Notes under the pieces: generated by a model
The model's input: the letters and a program-made list of their open reading frames with translations, nothing else
Databases searched by the model: none
What the model was told of the DNA's origin: nothing
Made by a program: the position numbers and the translations under genes
Shown: piece after piece, positions 11,438 to 22,645 of the stretch
Layout: every line of letters starts with the position of its first letter
How positions within the stretch are numbered: the first letter of the stretch is position 1
Source: Labyrinthula sp. Ha
Taxonomy: Eukaryota; Sar; Bigyra; Labyrinthulida; Labyrinthulaceae
Assembly: GCA_015227615.1 (NCBI GenBank)
Contig: JAALGZ010000003.1
Coordinates: 2,199,186 to 2,263,185, forward strand
Length of the DNA stretch: 64,000 bases
Direction: 5' to 3'

Positions 11438-12496
11438 TTATATGAAATAAAAATGAATAGGTTGAGAACCAAATATTGCTTTATCTTTTTCATTTTGTTT
11501 TATTTTTTCATACTTTCGTTTTTTTTCTTGTACTGAAATAAGTGTTTTGTAATATCTTAATAGAAAGAATTGTTGAGTTGAAATATTTTCTGCATATAAA
11601 TTTTCATATAAATCTTCTCCAAAAAGTGGATCTATCTTTGGAGAAATAAAACATACTTTAATATAGCTCCAAATTAACCCATTACTTACAATTTTACTTG
11701 GAATTAATGAAACATAAATTTTAATTTTACTCTTTCTTCGAAGTTTTTCTAATTTTAGTAAAGTTGAGCATAAGTACAATTGTTCTTTTCTATTTGCACA
11801 ATGCACATTTAAATCTATAGCAGAAGAAAAATATATTTTAAACAAATAGTTTAAATTCCAGTGATGCCAATTTAAAAAGCTTTTTCTAGTTTCTATTCTC
11901 AATTCTATATCCGAAAACTGAATGTCTAAGTTGTACTTTGCAGTGGATTTATTATAAAATAACTTTTGAACACGAAGAATTTCATCTGAACAGTTTTGAT
12001 TTTCAAGTATTTCAAATTGAATTTGAATTTTTGTATTATTCTGAAAAGTTTTGTAAAAATTTATATGATTTTCTTTCACCATTTCTAAAAGAATCCTGTA
12101 TTCAGAATGTGAGATCACAATATTAAAATATTTTGAAAGTTGCTGACTATAATTTTCTACTAAATCTATTTGTTCACTAAAGCTAAGATCAAGTTTTATT
12201 CTTACTAAATAATTTCTTTCCAAATATTTTTGCACAGTTCTCATTTTTTGTACAACTGTTTTCTCAGAATATTGTTTCCAACTCAAATTAATACTTTCTA
12301 TATCTTTCATTTCTTTAAATGTGAGAGAAGCTTTCCAAGGTAAAATACAAAAAAAATCAATAACTATTGACATATTTCCTAGTGGTTTTGGAACTCCTTT
12401 TTCTTTGTCATAATCTCCCCGGAATACAAACTTTAAAACCACGGGAAATTTTCCTTGCTGTAAACTTTTCCAAGGTATAGATAATGACTCATCCAT
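11438..12496 (-). CDS. Hypothetical protein, 352 aa
   Basis: One complete frame from ATG 12496. No known domain was recognised. The protein is rich in Lys, Ile and Leu and ends in a basic helix (QEKKRKYEKIKQNEKDK) followed by a short hydrophobic tail. Its size and general make-up (leucine-rich middle, charged C-terminal helix) recall the protein at 41146-42249, but no clear alignable block was found. It is convergent with the 10314 gene. Probably a lineage-specific protein; function unknown. Confidence 0.7.
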   Translation of the reverse strand: MDESLSIPWKSLQQGKFPVVLKFVFRGDYDKEKGVPKPLGNMSIVIDFFCILPWKASLTFKEMKDIESINLSWKQYSEKTVVQKMRTVQKYLERNYLVRIKLDLSFSEQIDLVENYSQQLSKYFNIVISHSEYRILLEMVKENHINFYKTFQNNTKIQIQFEILENQNCSDEILRVQKLFYNKSTAKYNLDIQFSDIELRIETRKSFLNWHHWNLNYLFKIYFSSAIDLNVHCANRKEQLYLCSTLLKLEKLRRKSKIKIYVSLIPSKIVSNGLIWSYIKVCFISPKIDPLFGEDLYENLYAENISTQQFFLLRYYKTLISVQEKKRKYEKIKQNEKDKAIFGSQPIHFYFI

Positions 12497-15103
12497 TTAA
12501 AATTTTGTCTCGTATTCTTTGATATTTTTCGTTTTTTAATGTTAAAGTTCTCAATATCAACTTTTTATTTGTTCCACCTTAGTAGCTATGAACTGAATAT
12601 TATCAGAATCTCCTGAAGTTCCTGTGGTAATTCAATCTTGTTATTCTCTCAAGCCATGGAGAATGAAGGAGAAAACCCAGTAATAAACTAAGAATATTAA
12701 TAAAGTGTCGGACATAAAGAGTACAGGACTATTATACTCAAAATCATTGAAAACATGAAAGATGGTGTTTCAAACCATTTGTGACGCATTTTATTCTAAG
12801 AGAAAAGTTCATTTAATAAAACTTAAGCTACTTCAATAGGTAAATTAGAAAACAAGAACCTGAGTTCAATGAGGCTCCTTTTAAAATTTACCTTTACTCA
12901 CACTAAATGCCAATACTTCCAAATTATAGAAGCTACAGAAGTACTTAAGAAAACTGCGATAGAGTACTAGGTTTCATTTTCTAAAACAATTATTGTTGAG
13001 AAACACCACGTCCTAAAATGAAATTATTAGCACAGTTCAAGCCTAGACTAAAGACACTTTATGGTTTGAGTACAGCTGGTTCGCGTCCCACGAATTTGAA
13101 CTAATGTTTGAACCAATTACTCGGCTAAAAGAAGGTATTAATTCAATTATTACTTGAGATTCCTTCTTTTCTGGGTACGGAAATGTACTTTATTAATTGT
13201 GCAAAGCGTATGTGAAGTCAAGTGAGAAATTATCTACAGGACAGGTTAAGGTTGGAAAACATTCTTCACAGGAATGATCGTTCAAGGCGGTTTTTAATCA
13301 TAGTTTATCATTAAGGATAGGAGATCAACGGATATAAACACACTCCACTAAAGTAGAACAGATTTCATAGGCTGAGCTAAGTTGAAATTATTGTCCCAGA
13401 TATGAAATTCCATTGAGTTATTGCTTTGCTGTTGGGTTTGCGTTATTAAATTTGGAAATAAAAATTAATTTCTTGAAGTAGTTAATCTAAATATAAACAT
13501 CTTAGCCTTGTGAAAGCATTTGTGAAATTGCTCCATACTATTGATTAATGTGGTTGTCAAACCCTTACATTCATATAATCTTCGGACGCACGGTTTCGAA
13601 ACAGTAGAAAGAACGTCTAAACTAAAATAGATAAATACTGTTAAGAAGCACAGAAAAAAGTATTCGAAAGAAAGGCCACATATGAGAGTTCTTAGTTCGA
13701 GGGAAGGGTACTGCTTCAATATTCAACTTCATAACGTGTAATTTTATACTGTTGAGAAGTCTCATATGCCTAAAAAAAGTTACAAAAGCTGTTACCTATC
13801 TCTATGAGCTCAAGGACGGTCAGTTTGAAAAGAGAAAGCTTCTCCAGCAGCTTATGATTCAAAAAAAATTATGAGCTACATAAAGAATGATTTTATAATT
13901 CTAGAATATTTTCAAAGATATCAGAATTCGCTATGGAAACCTGGCTTTACTGCATATATTATCTCTTAAGGGGACAAAATTGCCAAGCACCAACATTCAG
14001 AGTGTGGAGCAGTCCCATCCAAATAAAAACATGTAGAATATATAACAGGAAAATTATATAAACCAACAACACCGAGATGCGCATGGTTTATCAAATATTT
14101 TAAAGCCTTCTAATAAACCATAAAAAAGGGGGGTTGCTGAGAACCCTGAGCTCAATGGTTTTTCACTCTGAATAGAGCACATAATATTGGTAATACAGCA
14201 TAAAAATTTGAATGATCAGAAGAGATACTGTATCAAAAGAGGCAAAAAATAAAACAGATTCTAAAAATTAATTTTAAATATTTGTGAGATGAATTTATTG
14301 GACCTGCTTTTCAATCGTAAACTTCAAACTCCACGCCGTCGGCTTTCTGTTAATTTCCAGGAAGTAGGACAAATGATTCGTGAAAAACTCTTCGCCTAAC
14401 TTCACGTTAGGTATCTAAAAAAATTAATTGAAGAGAATTAGATTTTAGTTATACTTATCTTAAGATTTGGTTGCAATAAACATTCTAGTGATATTGATAC
14501 AGAGGTTCCTAAGTTTTTGTCTTGGCAGGCTGTACAAAAGGGTCAAGTCGAAGAGTTTGCCGCTAAGAATTTAACTGTGGAAATTAATTCACAACATAAA
14601 ACAGATATAATGATTAATTTTAATTATAATAGAAATGAAATGACTATACTCTAATCTATAGAGTAGATAATAACACGAAATCAAAAAAATAAAAAGAGGA
14701 ACAACCGGAGAATTCGCCAACATCTTTTCAAGGGAGAACCAAGACCAAGATTAATAACCAGAGTAGCAATTATAGACTAATTAGTCATTATATATATATG
14801 ATGTCAGTATATTTAGTCAGCAGCAACCTTTGTGGTACATACGCGTTCACATTCTTCAAATGGGACTTGGTCTGTCTCACTTCTCAATCATCTCAGCAAT
14901 ATAACTTTACAATTTCCAAAACCAAGGTTTTTTAATATTAAATCAAATGAAAATACGATATTTGAAGTCAAGCTCCAATAATTTCTCAGGAAGTTTTCAT
15001 ATTAATAGTCTTTTTGTTTCTTAAAGCAAACTAAAGATAGATCCGAGAAAATCAAAAGACGATCTCTAACTGCCAAAAAAGGCCAATCCCCCAAAAATGA
15101 AAT
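12497..15103. other. Intergenic stretch, 2.6 kb, with relics only
   Basis: No intact gene is visible. The only piece with a possible family match is the ESCRT-III-like remnant at 14289-14620. A plus-strand scrap near 13791-13873 (VTYLYELKDGQFEKRK) is protein-like but unassigned. Confidence 0.45.
14289..14620 (+). pseudogene. Possible remnant of an ESCRT-III (Vps2/CHMP-type) gene
   Basis: A 36-residue frame from ATG 14289 begins MNLLDLLFNRKLQTPRRRL, like the N-terminus of Vps2/CHMP2 proteins, where a hydrophobic MxxF stretch and a TPxERLR-type basic helix are typical. After a stop and about 130 unreadable bases a second piece reads AVQKGQVEEFAAKNLTVEI, resembling the KGQ...AK.L segment of the same family's second helix. 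Both are in the expected order. The matches are short and from memory of the family pattern, so this could be chance. Confidence 0.3.
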
Positions 15104-15120
15104 TGCCCAAAATATATAAA
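15104..15120 (+). promoter_or_regulatory. Candidate core promoter TGCCCAAAATATATAAA
   Basis: It ends 25 nt above the eL14 start codon. It combines the recurrent TGCCCAAAA word with a TATATAAA box. A GGCCAAT sequence sits about 20 nt further upstream. Confidence 0.5.
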
Positions 15121-15145
15121 CAAGAACCAACAAAAAGATAAAGAA

Positions 15146-15544
15146 ATGGTGTTCACCAAATTCGTTGAAGTAGGCAGACTTATTCAAATCAACTATGGAA
15201 AAGATGCTGGAAAATTAGCTGTTGTTGTTAGTTTAATCAATGGATTTTCTGTTCTTGTAGATGGCTGCTTCAATGGCTTGAAACGACAAAAAGTAAACTT
15301 AAAAAGAATCTCACTTACAGAAATCGTTTTAAAAATTCAAAACAACACAAGACAAAAAACTTTGTTAAAAGCATGGGAGATTGAAGAAGGAAAAAAACAG
15401 TGGGAAGAAAGTGAAATGGGAAAAAGATTCCTTGCGCAAGAAAAGAAAAAAAGTATGACTGACTTTGAAACCTTCAAATTAAGGTACGCAAAGAAAGAGC
15501 TTAATAAACTTGTTCAAGCTCAACTTAAAGGAGTTACTGCTTAA
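15146..15544 (+). CDS. RPL14: 60S ribosomal protein L14 (eL14)
   Basis: A 132-residue protein of the length usual for eL14. It opens with the SH3/KOW-like module typical of the family (VEVGRLIQINYGKDAGKLAV, then SVLVDG) and continues with the basic helical C-terminus (KAWEIEEGKKQWEESEMGK, FETFKLRYAKKELNKLV). eL14 is a structural protein of the large ribosomal subunit in eukaryotes and archaea. The gene is intronless, starts at ATG 15146 right behind a compact promoter, and converges with the SRPK gene 104 bp downstream. Codon use is richer in G+C than in the LRR genes. Assignment is firm. Confidence 0.93.
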   Translation: MVFTKFVEVGRLIQINYGKDAGKLAVVVSLINGFSVLVDGCFNGLKRQKVNLKRISLTEIVLKIQNNTRQKTLLKAWEIEEGKKQWEESEMGKRFLAQEKKKSMTDFETFKLRYAKKELNKLVQAQLKGVTA

Positions 15545-15648
15545 TATCTAACAGCCTCTTTCTTTTCCTATTCTTATTTTCAGTTCGTTAACTAAATCAT
15601 GTATTTAAATAAGCTATATTTTAAACATTAGGTTACAATACCAATTAG

Positions 15649-17790
15649 TTAGCCAATAAAAGACATCGATTTGAACCAATTGTGTTGGAGTAGTTGAGTA
15701 GCAGTTTCTCTATTTTCAGGAAGGATTTGAAGCATTCGAAGCAGAAAATCACAAAATTCATCTACTTGAGAGCCTGCCATTTTATATTTTTCGTTTAGAA
15801 CTTGTTTCAAACCCCAAAACTTCAAACTTTGTTCTTTTACTTGTTTTAGTTTTCCATCCTTATAAAAGAAATCTCTACTGTCTCTTCCACTGAATGCAAA
15901 TTTAAACCCTCCAAAAAGCGATGCAGCTTTAACTCTTCGAATGCCTTTTTTTCTGACACGTTTTTTTTCTATCAACAGCTCTAAAATAAGTGCAACATGG
16001 TCTAAATCTTTGCTTAATCCTTTTCTTTCTTTAGGATGAAACAACATATCTCCAGTTGCCAACTCAAACAACATGCACGCAATCGACCATATATCTGCAG
16101 GCGGACCATATTCAGCAACTATTATAGCTTCAGGTGCTCTATATTGTCGAGTTTGAATCTCACTTTGAAAAGGTTTATTTATAAAACAGGCGTTTCCTAA
16201 ATCTACAGTCTTTACGGAAATGTCATACTGTGTTTTCTCTTGAAAAACTAGCTGTTCACCAATTTCTAACACTTGTTTTTTTTCAGTGTAATGAAACCGA
16301 AAAGGTAAAGAAGAAAAATCTTCAGGTAGGGATTTAATTGGTAGGATTATGTTTGTTTTATTTGATATTATTAATCTGTAATGAAAATCTTTAAAATCGA
16401 GTGTTTCCAGTGCTTCAAGGGTTGAAATTATTTCTTTTCTTGTGGATTTGAGGTTAAGAGAGTGTTGAAGAAGAGGCTTCTTAAGTCGAAGAGTCTCAAG
16501 AATTGGATTCTGGTTTATTGTAGCTTCAAACTGTTTGGCTAAAACATCCAAAAGCTCCGTTGGATCAGTTTCCATTTCTTCTACATTTTCTTCTTCTCCC
16601 GCAAAACATTTCTGAAGCTGCTTTATCTCTTCTGAATTACTTAAAATAATTAAGTTTAGTGAGATTTCTGAGTCTAAATTTAGAACTTTATCAAAATGGG
16701 CATCCTCTTGAAAATGAACAAGTTTAAAATTATTCACAATATGTTTCAATTTAACTGATTTATATTCTTTTTCTTCAACAGAAAGTGCTGAAAGTTGATC
16801 TTTCAATCTCTCTGCTGTCTTCCCCCTAAATCCAGCAATTAAAACATTTTCAGGTTTCATATCAGTATGTAAAACTTTACATTCTTCATGTAAAAACTTA
16901 AAACTCAATAAAACTTGATAACTTATTTGTTTTACAAGCTCTAATGGAGCTCCATAATAATCGTATGCTTTAATAAAACCAAGTAAATTATTTCCCAGAT
17001 GTTCAAAAACCATACATATATGAGTACCATTTGGACCAGTATGTGAAAACGAAGATAAAAAATCAACCACATGACTTTGATATTTGTTTTCCTCCGCTTT
17101 TTTCTTTATAAACTGCAAAATCTCAATTTCACAATGAGCAGCTTCTGTATAATTCTTAGAGCTTTTTTGAACTTTCATTGCACAGATTTGAGCACTAGAT
17201 AAAGAAGAAACTAGCCAAACAGTTGAAAAATGACCCCATCCTAATTTTTTAACTACTTTAAATTCATTATTGAAAATTTCACCAACAGTGACTCTGTGGT
17301 AACCACCTTTTTTATAATCTTCTTCATCTTCAACATCTGAAGAAGAATAATATGAATTAGAAGCAAAAGAATTGGATCGAAGAGTGGAAATTAATTTGAA
17401 AGAGTTTTGACGAATTTTTTGTGGGCTTTTTGGTGAGGACAATTTCAAAATCTGTTTTTTTATTTTTGAAGGAGATTTTTTAAAGTTTTGAAATTGATAT
17501 TTTCTGGCTGAAGTTTTGGTTGAAACAGACTTTTTTAAACCTGGACTTTTTGAGCTTTTTGATGATCTTTTCTGTTGTTTTTTAGTTTGCTTCTTATAAA
17601 TGAAATTCGGTGACAAGGAGGTAGAAAGTCTTTTGCGAATAGGCATGGCTGAGTTTGTTGACGTATATGATACAAGTGAAGTTTTCTGATTAAATGATGG
17701 ATCTTTAATAGAATCGACTGTGTCAAAATATTCGGTAGATGCAGTACTGGGAGATACAAACTCTTCACCTTGTTTTATGTTTGAATTCAT
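15649..17790 (-). CDS. SRPK: SR-protein kinase (SRPK family)
   Basis: 713 residues from ATG 17790. A Ser/Lys-rich N-terminal tail of about 160 residues precedes a split kinase domain. The glycine-rich loop GWGHFSTVWLV is at about 184, the catalytic loop HTDMKPEN at about 308, and DLGNACF, which replaces DFG, at about 530. DLGNA and the following IQTRQYRAPEAI and DIWSIACMLFELATGDMLF are hallmarks of SRPKs. About 200 residues of low-complexity spacer split the two kinase lobes, also an SRPK trait. SRPKs phosphorylate Arg/Ser repeats of splicing factors, controlling their nuclear import and activity, which fits a genome that splices. A GGCCATTTGGCC word lies 45-57 nt above the start. Confidence 0.93.
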   Translation of the reverse strand: MNSNIKQGEEFVSPSTASTEYFDTVDSIKDPSFNQKTSLVSYTSTNSAMPIRKRLSTSLSPNFIYKKQTKKQQKRSSKSSKSPGLKKSVSTKTSARKYQFQNFKKSPSKIKKQILKLSSPKSPQKIRQNSFKLISTLRSNSFASNSYYSSSDVEDEEDYKKGGYHRVTVGEIFNNEFKVVKKLGWGHFSTVWLVSSLSSAQICAMKVQKSSKNYTEAAHCEIEILQFIKKKAEENKYQSHVVDFLSSFSHTGPNGTHICMVFEHLGNNLLGFIKAYDYYGAPLELVKQISYQVLLSFKFLHEECKVLHTDMKPENVLIAGFRGKTAERLKDQLSALSVEEKEYKSVKLKHIVNNFKLVHFQEDAHFDKVLNLDSEISLNLIILSNSEEIKQLQKCFAGEEENVEEMETDPTELLDVLAKQFEATINQNPILETLRLKKPLLQHSLNLKSTRKEIISTLEALETLDFKDFHYRLIISNKTNIILPIKSLPEDFSSLPFRFHYTEKKQVLEIGEQLVFQEKTQYDISVKTVDLGNACFINKPFQSEIQTRQYRAPEAIIVAEYGPPADIWSIACMLFELATGDMLFHPKERKGLSKDLDHVALILELLIEKKRVRKKGIRRVKAASLFGGFKFAFSGRDSRDFFYKDGKLKQVKEQSLKFWGLKQVLNEKYKMAGSQVDEFCDFLLRMLQILPENRETATQLLQHNWFKSMSFIG

Positions 17791-17834
17791 CAAATTCTTT
17801 CTTTTCACAAAGATTTTGGGAAATTCATTTAAAT

Positions 17835-17846
17835 GGCCAAATGGCC
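17835..17846 (-). promoter_or_regulatory. Candidate promoter word GGCCATTTGGCC
   Basis: A perfect GGCC-N4-GGCC repeat between the SRPK start and the tRNA gene. On the minus strand it is preceded by TATATATAATTTT. It matches the word above the Roc-COR gene at 2432-2443. Confidence 0.5.
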
Positions 17847-17877
17847 AAAATTATATATATGTTAGATTTCTAGTGAT

Positions 17878-17949
17878 GGGGATGTAGCTCAGGGGTAGAG
17901 CGCATGCTTAGCATGCATGAGGTCGTGGGTTCAATTCCCACCATCTCCA
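17878..17949 (+). tRNA. tRNA-Ala (anticodon AGC)
   Basis: A 72-nt cloverleaf. The acceptor stem GGGGATG pairs with CATCTCC (one G:U), the discriminator is A, the D-stem is GCTC/GAGC and the anticodon stem CATGC/GCATG has loop TTAGCAT. The T-arm is GTGGG-TTCAATT-CCCAC. The internal A box (TAGCTCAGGGG) and B box (GGTTCAATTCC) are intact for RNA polymerase III. There is no intron and no encoded CCA, as expected for a eukaryotic nuclear gene. No clear T-run terminator follows within about 20 nt. Confidence 0.97.
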
Positions 17950-20253
17950 ACTTAGATAAATTATATCAAGGTAAAAGCCAGATTTCTACAAGACCTGCTG
18001 AATCGTATACAACATATATGATGATTTTGTTATCACTAGACTAAATGCAAAAAAGTACCTCGGAATATACAACTTCTTTCGCTACCTCTGACACTGGATG
18101 ACAATTTTCAAAGTGGGTGCATTAGAGTTGTGAGGTTTGTACTGACAAACGACACAAATTTACAATGTAGAGTAAATATGAAGTAAAGTCGGAACTTAGT
18201 TTCCAGGGACGTTAGTATTCATTTCCGTACAATCTATAGAGCCCTGGAATATGCTAAGTGTGAAAACTAAAGTGGGTGAATGAGAGGAAAGTAAGAACTT
18301 CAAATACCAAATCTAAATGCTCTAAAATAAGATGATATTCTTCCGAGTTACGGAGATCACCTGGTGAACTCGAGGTACCAAGCTTGTTACGTTGATAGAA
18401 TCCGTTTTATATAAGGCAAACTACCTGCTTTACCTCTAGTCAAGGAAAATTGATTATAGACAAATCTCTACTTTGGGTTGCCTGGTTCTCTACTTGTCTT
18501 GAAACATACCCAGAGCTAACTTAAATGTTCAAAGCATCAGACTCCTCTTTACCATACTAACTTCTTTATTCGTGTTGCTAGCCTCATTAAATGGCACGGA
18601 ACGTTGTATAACTCGGCTTCTCAAATTGTTAAGTACTACTCAAAACTTGGAATCGCAATCTCTTCTTTTTGTTTAACTCTCACTTCAAGTAGTATCCTAA
18701 AATGGTTGACTTGAAGGAACACAGTGCCATATGAGCGATGCACCAAAATTTCATGTTAGCAAAATTAACCATGTTTATCGTACCTTCTGCCCTTTGGAAA
18801 CAGGATTTTCAGTCTTAACAAAAGCAATTTAACAGACTGTTTTTGATTCATAGCTTAACATGTCCTTCTTGTCTGCATACTTGAGAAAATTAAGAGCAGA
18901 ACAATAATTAACTATTGAAAATAAACAAATAATCTGATTTTGTTACGATTTATTAAATTCAGCCAAAGCGATGGATCTCATTTTTCAACATACGATCTCT
19001 ATTTGTATGGATTGGTTTGTAGTTACTGTGCTCTAAGGATTACCTTGTTTTTAACGAATCATTTGGATGTAGCATGGTAGCTTAAACTAATTGTATCTTA
19101 TTTTGGTCTCAAGTATAAAGTAGGTAACTGTTGATCAGGGTCAGGGATTGAATGTGAATGGAATCGAATGTAGTAGTCAAAAAGAAAACACGTGCCATTC
19201 TTCTTAAACAAGCTTCTAACGGAATAGCTTTTAACCATCTAATGGACGAAAAGAGAGCTTTTGCAATGTCAAGGATTGCAATAATGAGCTCCATGAGAGA
19301 AAAATAGTATTGACTGAAGGGTTCAAAGCTCTCATTCCGAATCCGGCAGTTTTTTTGCACTGTAAAAAGGAATATACGAACTGGTGACACGACGGAATTT
19401 TGGCATGAATAGCATGTGCTTGCTAGGTTAAGCTAAGATTTCATGATTCTTAATTGGAAAAACTATATATAATGTACAGGTTGTGCTTATGTGTTGCATA
19501 TTTATTTTTCATTGATCTACCATTTTCTTTAAAGAAGTTAGAATGCCAACATTTCACGGTCTCGTAGCAGTTCGGTATCATATCTACTTTCATGGTTAAT
19601 TCTTTAGAAATGATGGGAATTACCAGAAAAAGAATAATGCACATCAAATCCGCGTTCACGTGAGCAGTGCAAGAAGTTACCCTTTATTTTTTGTGCTCAT
19701 GAAATAATATAGATTTTTTTTTACCATAGTGCACTTTTAACGCTTCACCAGTTCTTTACAGTATACTGACCAAAAAGTTAGCTTAACTCAGATCTAAATT
19801 TAACAACAGTGAATTGAACAGGGATATATTCCGAAAAAAAGAGAACTTGCTAATAAAGTTTATACCGCACTCTGAAGCTGAAGATATTCAGTAACTCCTC
19901 ACGCTTTGAGGATGAATTGTACAATTGTGTTAAAATAGTGCACACTAAAATTCATTATTAGGGCAGGATGATGTTGTTATCCATTTTATAGTTAATTTTC
20001 TATTTAATTTTAGATTTTATATGAATAATTGTGTATTGTTTCATATTTCTATTTCACATTCATCAACTTGGATTTTGTTTGGATCTAATGGGCTAACCAA
20101 CTAAACATATTCCAAGTTGCTGAACGCGAAAAATAAATGTAAATAGTACAGAATAAGCTGCTTAAATATATAATAGATGTCTTATTAGCCACTTAAGTTG
20201 GGGGATTTTGTTGTTCCTCTCTAGTCTCTACGACGAACAACAGTATGGTTGTA
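17950..20253. other. 2.3-kb stretch without a recognised gene
   Basis: No RNA gene, domain-bearing frame or repeat is visible. A 93-codon open frame on the minus strand around 19109-19390 is hydrophobic but starts with GTG and resembles nothing known, so it is not called. Confidence 0.45.
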
Positions 20254-20328
20254 TTGGCCATAGTCTAAGAAAATGAGTATTTGGTGAATTTACCCAAATT
20301 GACGTCGATCCGCAATATCATTTTTCTA

Positions 20329-21444
20329 ATGGAGAAAGATCAAAAGTACAAGAAAACAACAGCTTTCCAGGTGGACTGGCTTCATGAACCTCCTGACTCA
20401 GATTCGCTTCCTAAACATACCTTATCCGAATTATCCATAGAGGAAACACGCACCAAAGTGTAAATACACGCATCTATTTTTCTTCATAGGGAAACGGAAG
20501 CGATTGAAGAAATCAACACACAAATTATATCAGAAAAAGTAAGAGAAGCGTTGCCAGAGATAGATTCTATAGTTAAAAAATATTTCAATACACTTACTAA
20601 ATTCAGAAAAGAACTCTTTATTTCAAAGCAAACACAAGAACATTTGAAATCACAAAATTTTCTTCTTGTCAATCAACTTTCACTTTGTGTAGATCAAGAA
20701 AATGATATAAAAGTATTTCCTGGTGAAATTCTTCAGTTACGAGAAAGCTTAGAGGAGCAAATATTACTTAGAGAAAGTGAATCTAAAGCACATAACAAAG
20801 AAATAGAAAATCTTCAGAGCGAAATTTCAGAACTTCATTCTCTTCGAATTGCGTACAAGTCTACAATTACGTCATTAGAAAAAAAAAATAGAGATTTAAA
20901 ACAAAACGAAAAAGATCTTGATGAAAAATTGAAGCTTAAGTATAATTTGAAAATAAAAAAGTTAGTTGAAAAAAAAGAACTTGAAGAAAATGAACAAGTG
21001 ATAAGACTAGAAACCGAAATTAAGAAGTTGAAAATGCAGACTCTAGAGAAGGCTGAAGAATGGAAAGATTGGGAAAGTAAAATGAATCAAATTAAGATGG
21101 AGAGAGATTTAGCGAGAGCTGAAGTTGAAGGATATAAGAATTTGGGAATGATTCAAAATACAGATTTGAGAACTAGAACGAGTATAACAGCACCAGATAC
21201 AAGCTTAAAAGACAAGATGGAAAAGAAGTTGAGATTGCAGAGACTTAGCTCAGAAGTAAAAAAACTTGTGCACAAAGTGAAAAAGTTTGAAAAACTAGAA
21301 GAAGAATTACGGAAAGTTAAGGCAGAAAATGAAGGTTTAAGACGAGAACTGGAAAAAGAGAAAAGTCCACTGAAAAGCAGTCAATTTTTATTAGATGAGC
21401 TTTCAGAGATGATAAAAGATGTTGAAGATGATGATATTAGGTGA
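20329..21444 (+). CDS. Two-exon coiled-coil protein
   Basis: Exon 1 is 20329-20459 and exon 2 is 20490-21444; they join over a 30-nt intron to give 361 residues. Apart from a short polar N-terminus (MEKDQKYKKTTAFQVDWLH) nearly the whole chain is Glu/Lys/Leu-rich heptad sequence (residues about 60-220 and 265-345). A Thr/Ser linker breaks it (TDLRTRTSITAPDTSL). No membrane segment or enzyme motif is present. Such proteins are usually structural or tethering factors, but the family is not recognised. TTGGCCATAG lies about 65 nt above ATG 20329. The frame also extends upstream of this ATG but lacks an earlier ATG. Confidence 0.78.
20460..20489 (+). other. 30-nt intron of the coiled-coil gene
   Basis: GTAAAT...TTCATAG. 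Unspliced, exon 1 ends at a TAA inside this segment. Splicing joins AAA-GT to G-GAA-ACG and continues the same charged helix (ETRTKVETEAIEEINTQ). Confidence 0.82.
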
Positions 21445-22605
21445 CGAATCAAGAGCTTTGCATTGTAAAATCTTATAGACTGGATTATATGGTGCTTCGA
21501 AGAGAATGGTGTTTTAATTTATATATTGTGTTCATTTTGCCAACCTGGAAGGTATTAAGAAATGGGAAACTATGAAAGGTTTGGCTGAAATTTAAATTCT
21601 TAGTTTGGTGAAAAACCCAAAATGAGCAAGAATTAGAACAAAAAGTATTGAGAAATTATTGTAGCAAGAAAGATACTCAAATAGGAACCCCATTGTAATT
21701 GAAGCTTAAGAGCATATGCCTCTAAAATAGGAACTATATCTTCTTCCAGTCTAAACTAGTGAACATTTAGATTCAAGAAATATATAGTGTTTTGATGACA
21801 TCCTAGAAATTTTTATTGTGCCTGATTTACTTTGGATAATAAATCTCTATCACTCTCTCTTATTCTCCTGATACATTGCCTGATTTTCTTTTCATTCCGT
21901 GTAATATTCCTCTACTGCTGGCTTGGATTATAATCAAGAAAATTCCAAATTTATTTCTTACTAGTTTAGTTTTTTTTCTCTCTTCGCGGAATCTCTCTGC
22001 TTCTGCATAAGTTAAACTAATTTATGTTCTTGTAGGAGTTCTTTTTCTTGATATTTATCTTATTAGTTCCATGCTTTCAAGATATTCTATTGCTTCAATC
22101 CCCAAGAAATGAGCTCGCTTTCTTCCACTGTGATGAAGAAGTCTCAACTCCTGAAGTTTAAGCTACCAGATGTAATCTGGGTTTAAATTGACGAAAACGT
22201 ACTTAGATTATGCAGGTTCTCATTAATATCAAAGTCGCTCTTCCTTAAGGACTTTTAGGGACATGAACAAGGTAATTGTTTCTTATAACCAAATGACCTC
22301 TCTTCGTAATAGTACGCAAAGAAACTTTGATCTTTCCACAAATAGTTTTAGCTCTATTTCAAGCTATGAATTCTTGGATTTTAACTTGCAAATGATTCTT
22401 ATTTTTCCACTTTGGTTGGTTTAGTTCAAATCTGGAAAAAATTGCAGAGTCTCTCGGACATTCAGTTACATTATCTCCAATTTTCTTCGAAGTTATGAAG
22501 AATTTTAAGCAGATTCTTACCATAGAATGCATTATTTAGATTATTTTATGTTTGTTTTGCTCTGTGTAAAGTTAGTTTCTATATGGCTATATTGAACATT
22601 ACGGT

Positions 22606-22645
22606 GCAAAAATTGGCACTCTCTCTTCCAATTACCAATTTTTGC
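22606..22645. repeat. Inverted repeat, 11-bp arms
   Basis: GCAAAAATTGG and its exact complement CCAATTTTTGC are separated by 18 nt. No gene flanks it closely and its role is unknown. Confidence 0.5.

Noticed and set aside
13791-13873. VTYLYELKDGQFEKRK looked like the FLYKL..G segment of MutS homologues.
   Set aside because: The preceding residues read as continuous basic helix and no MutS ATPase motif occurs upstream.
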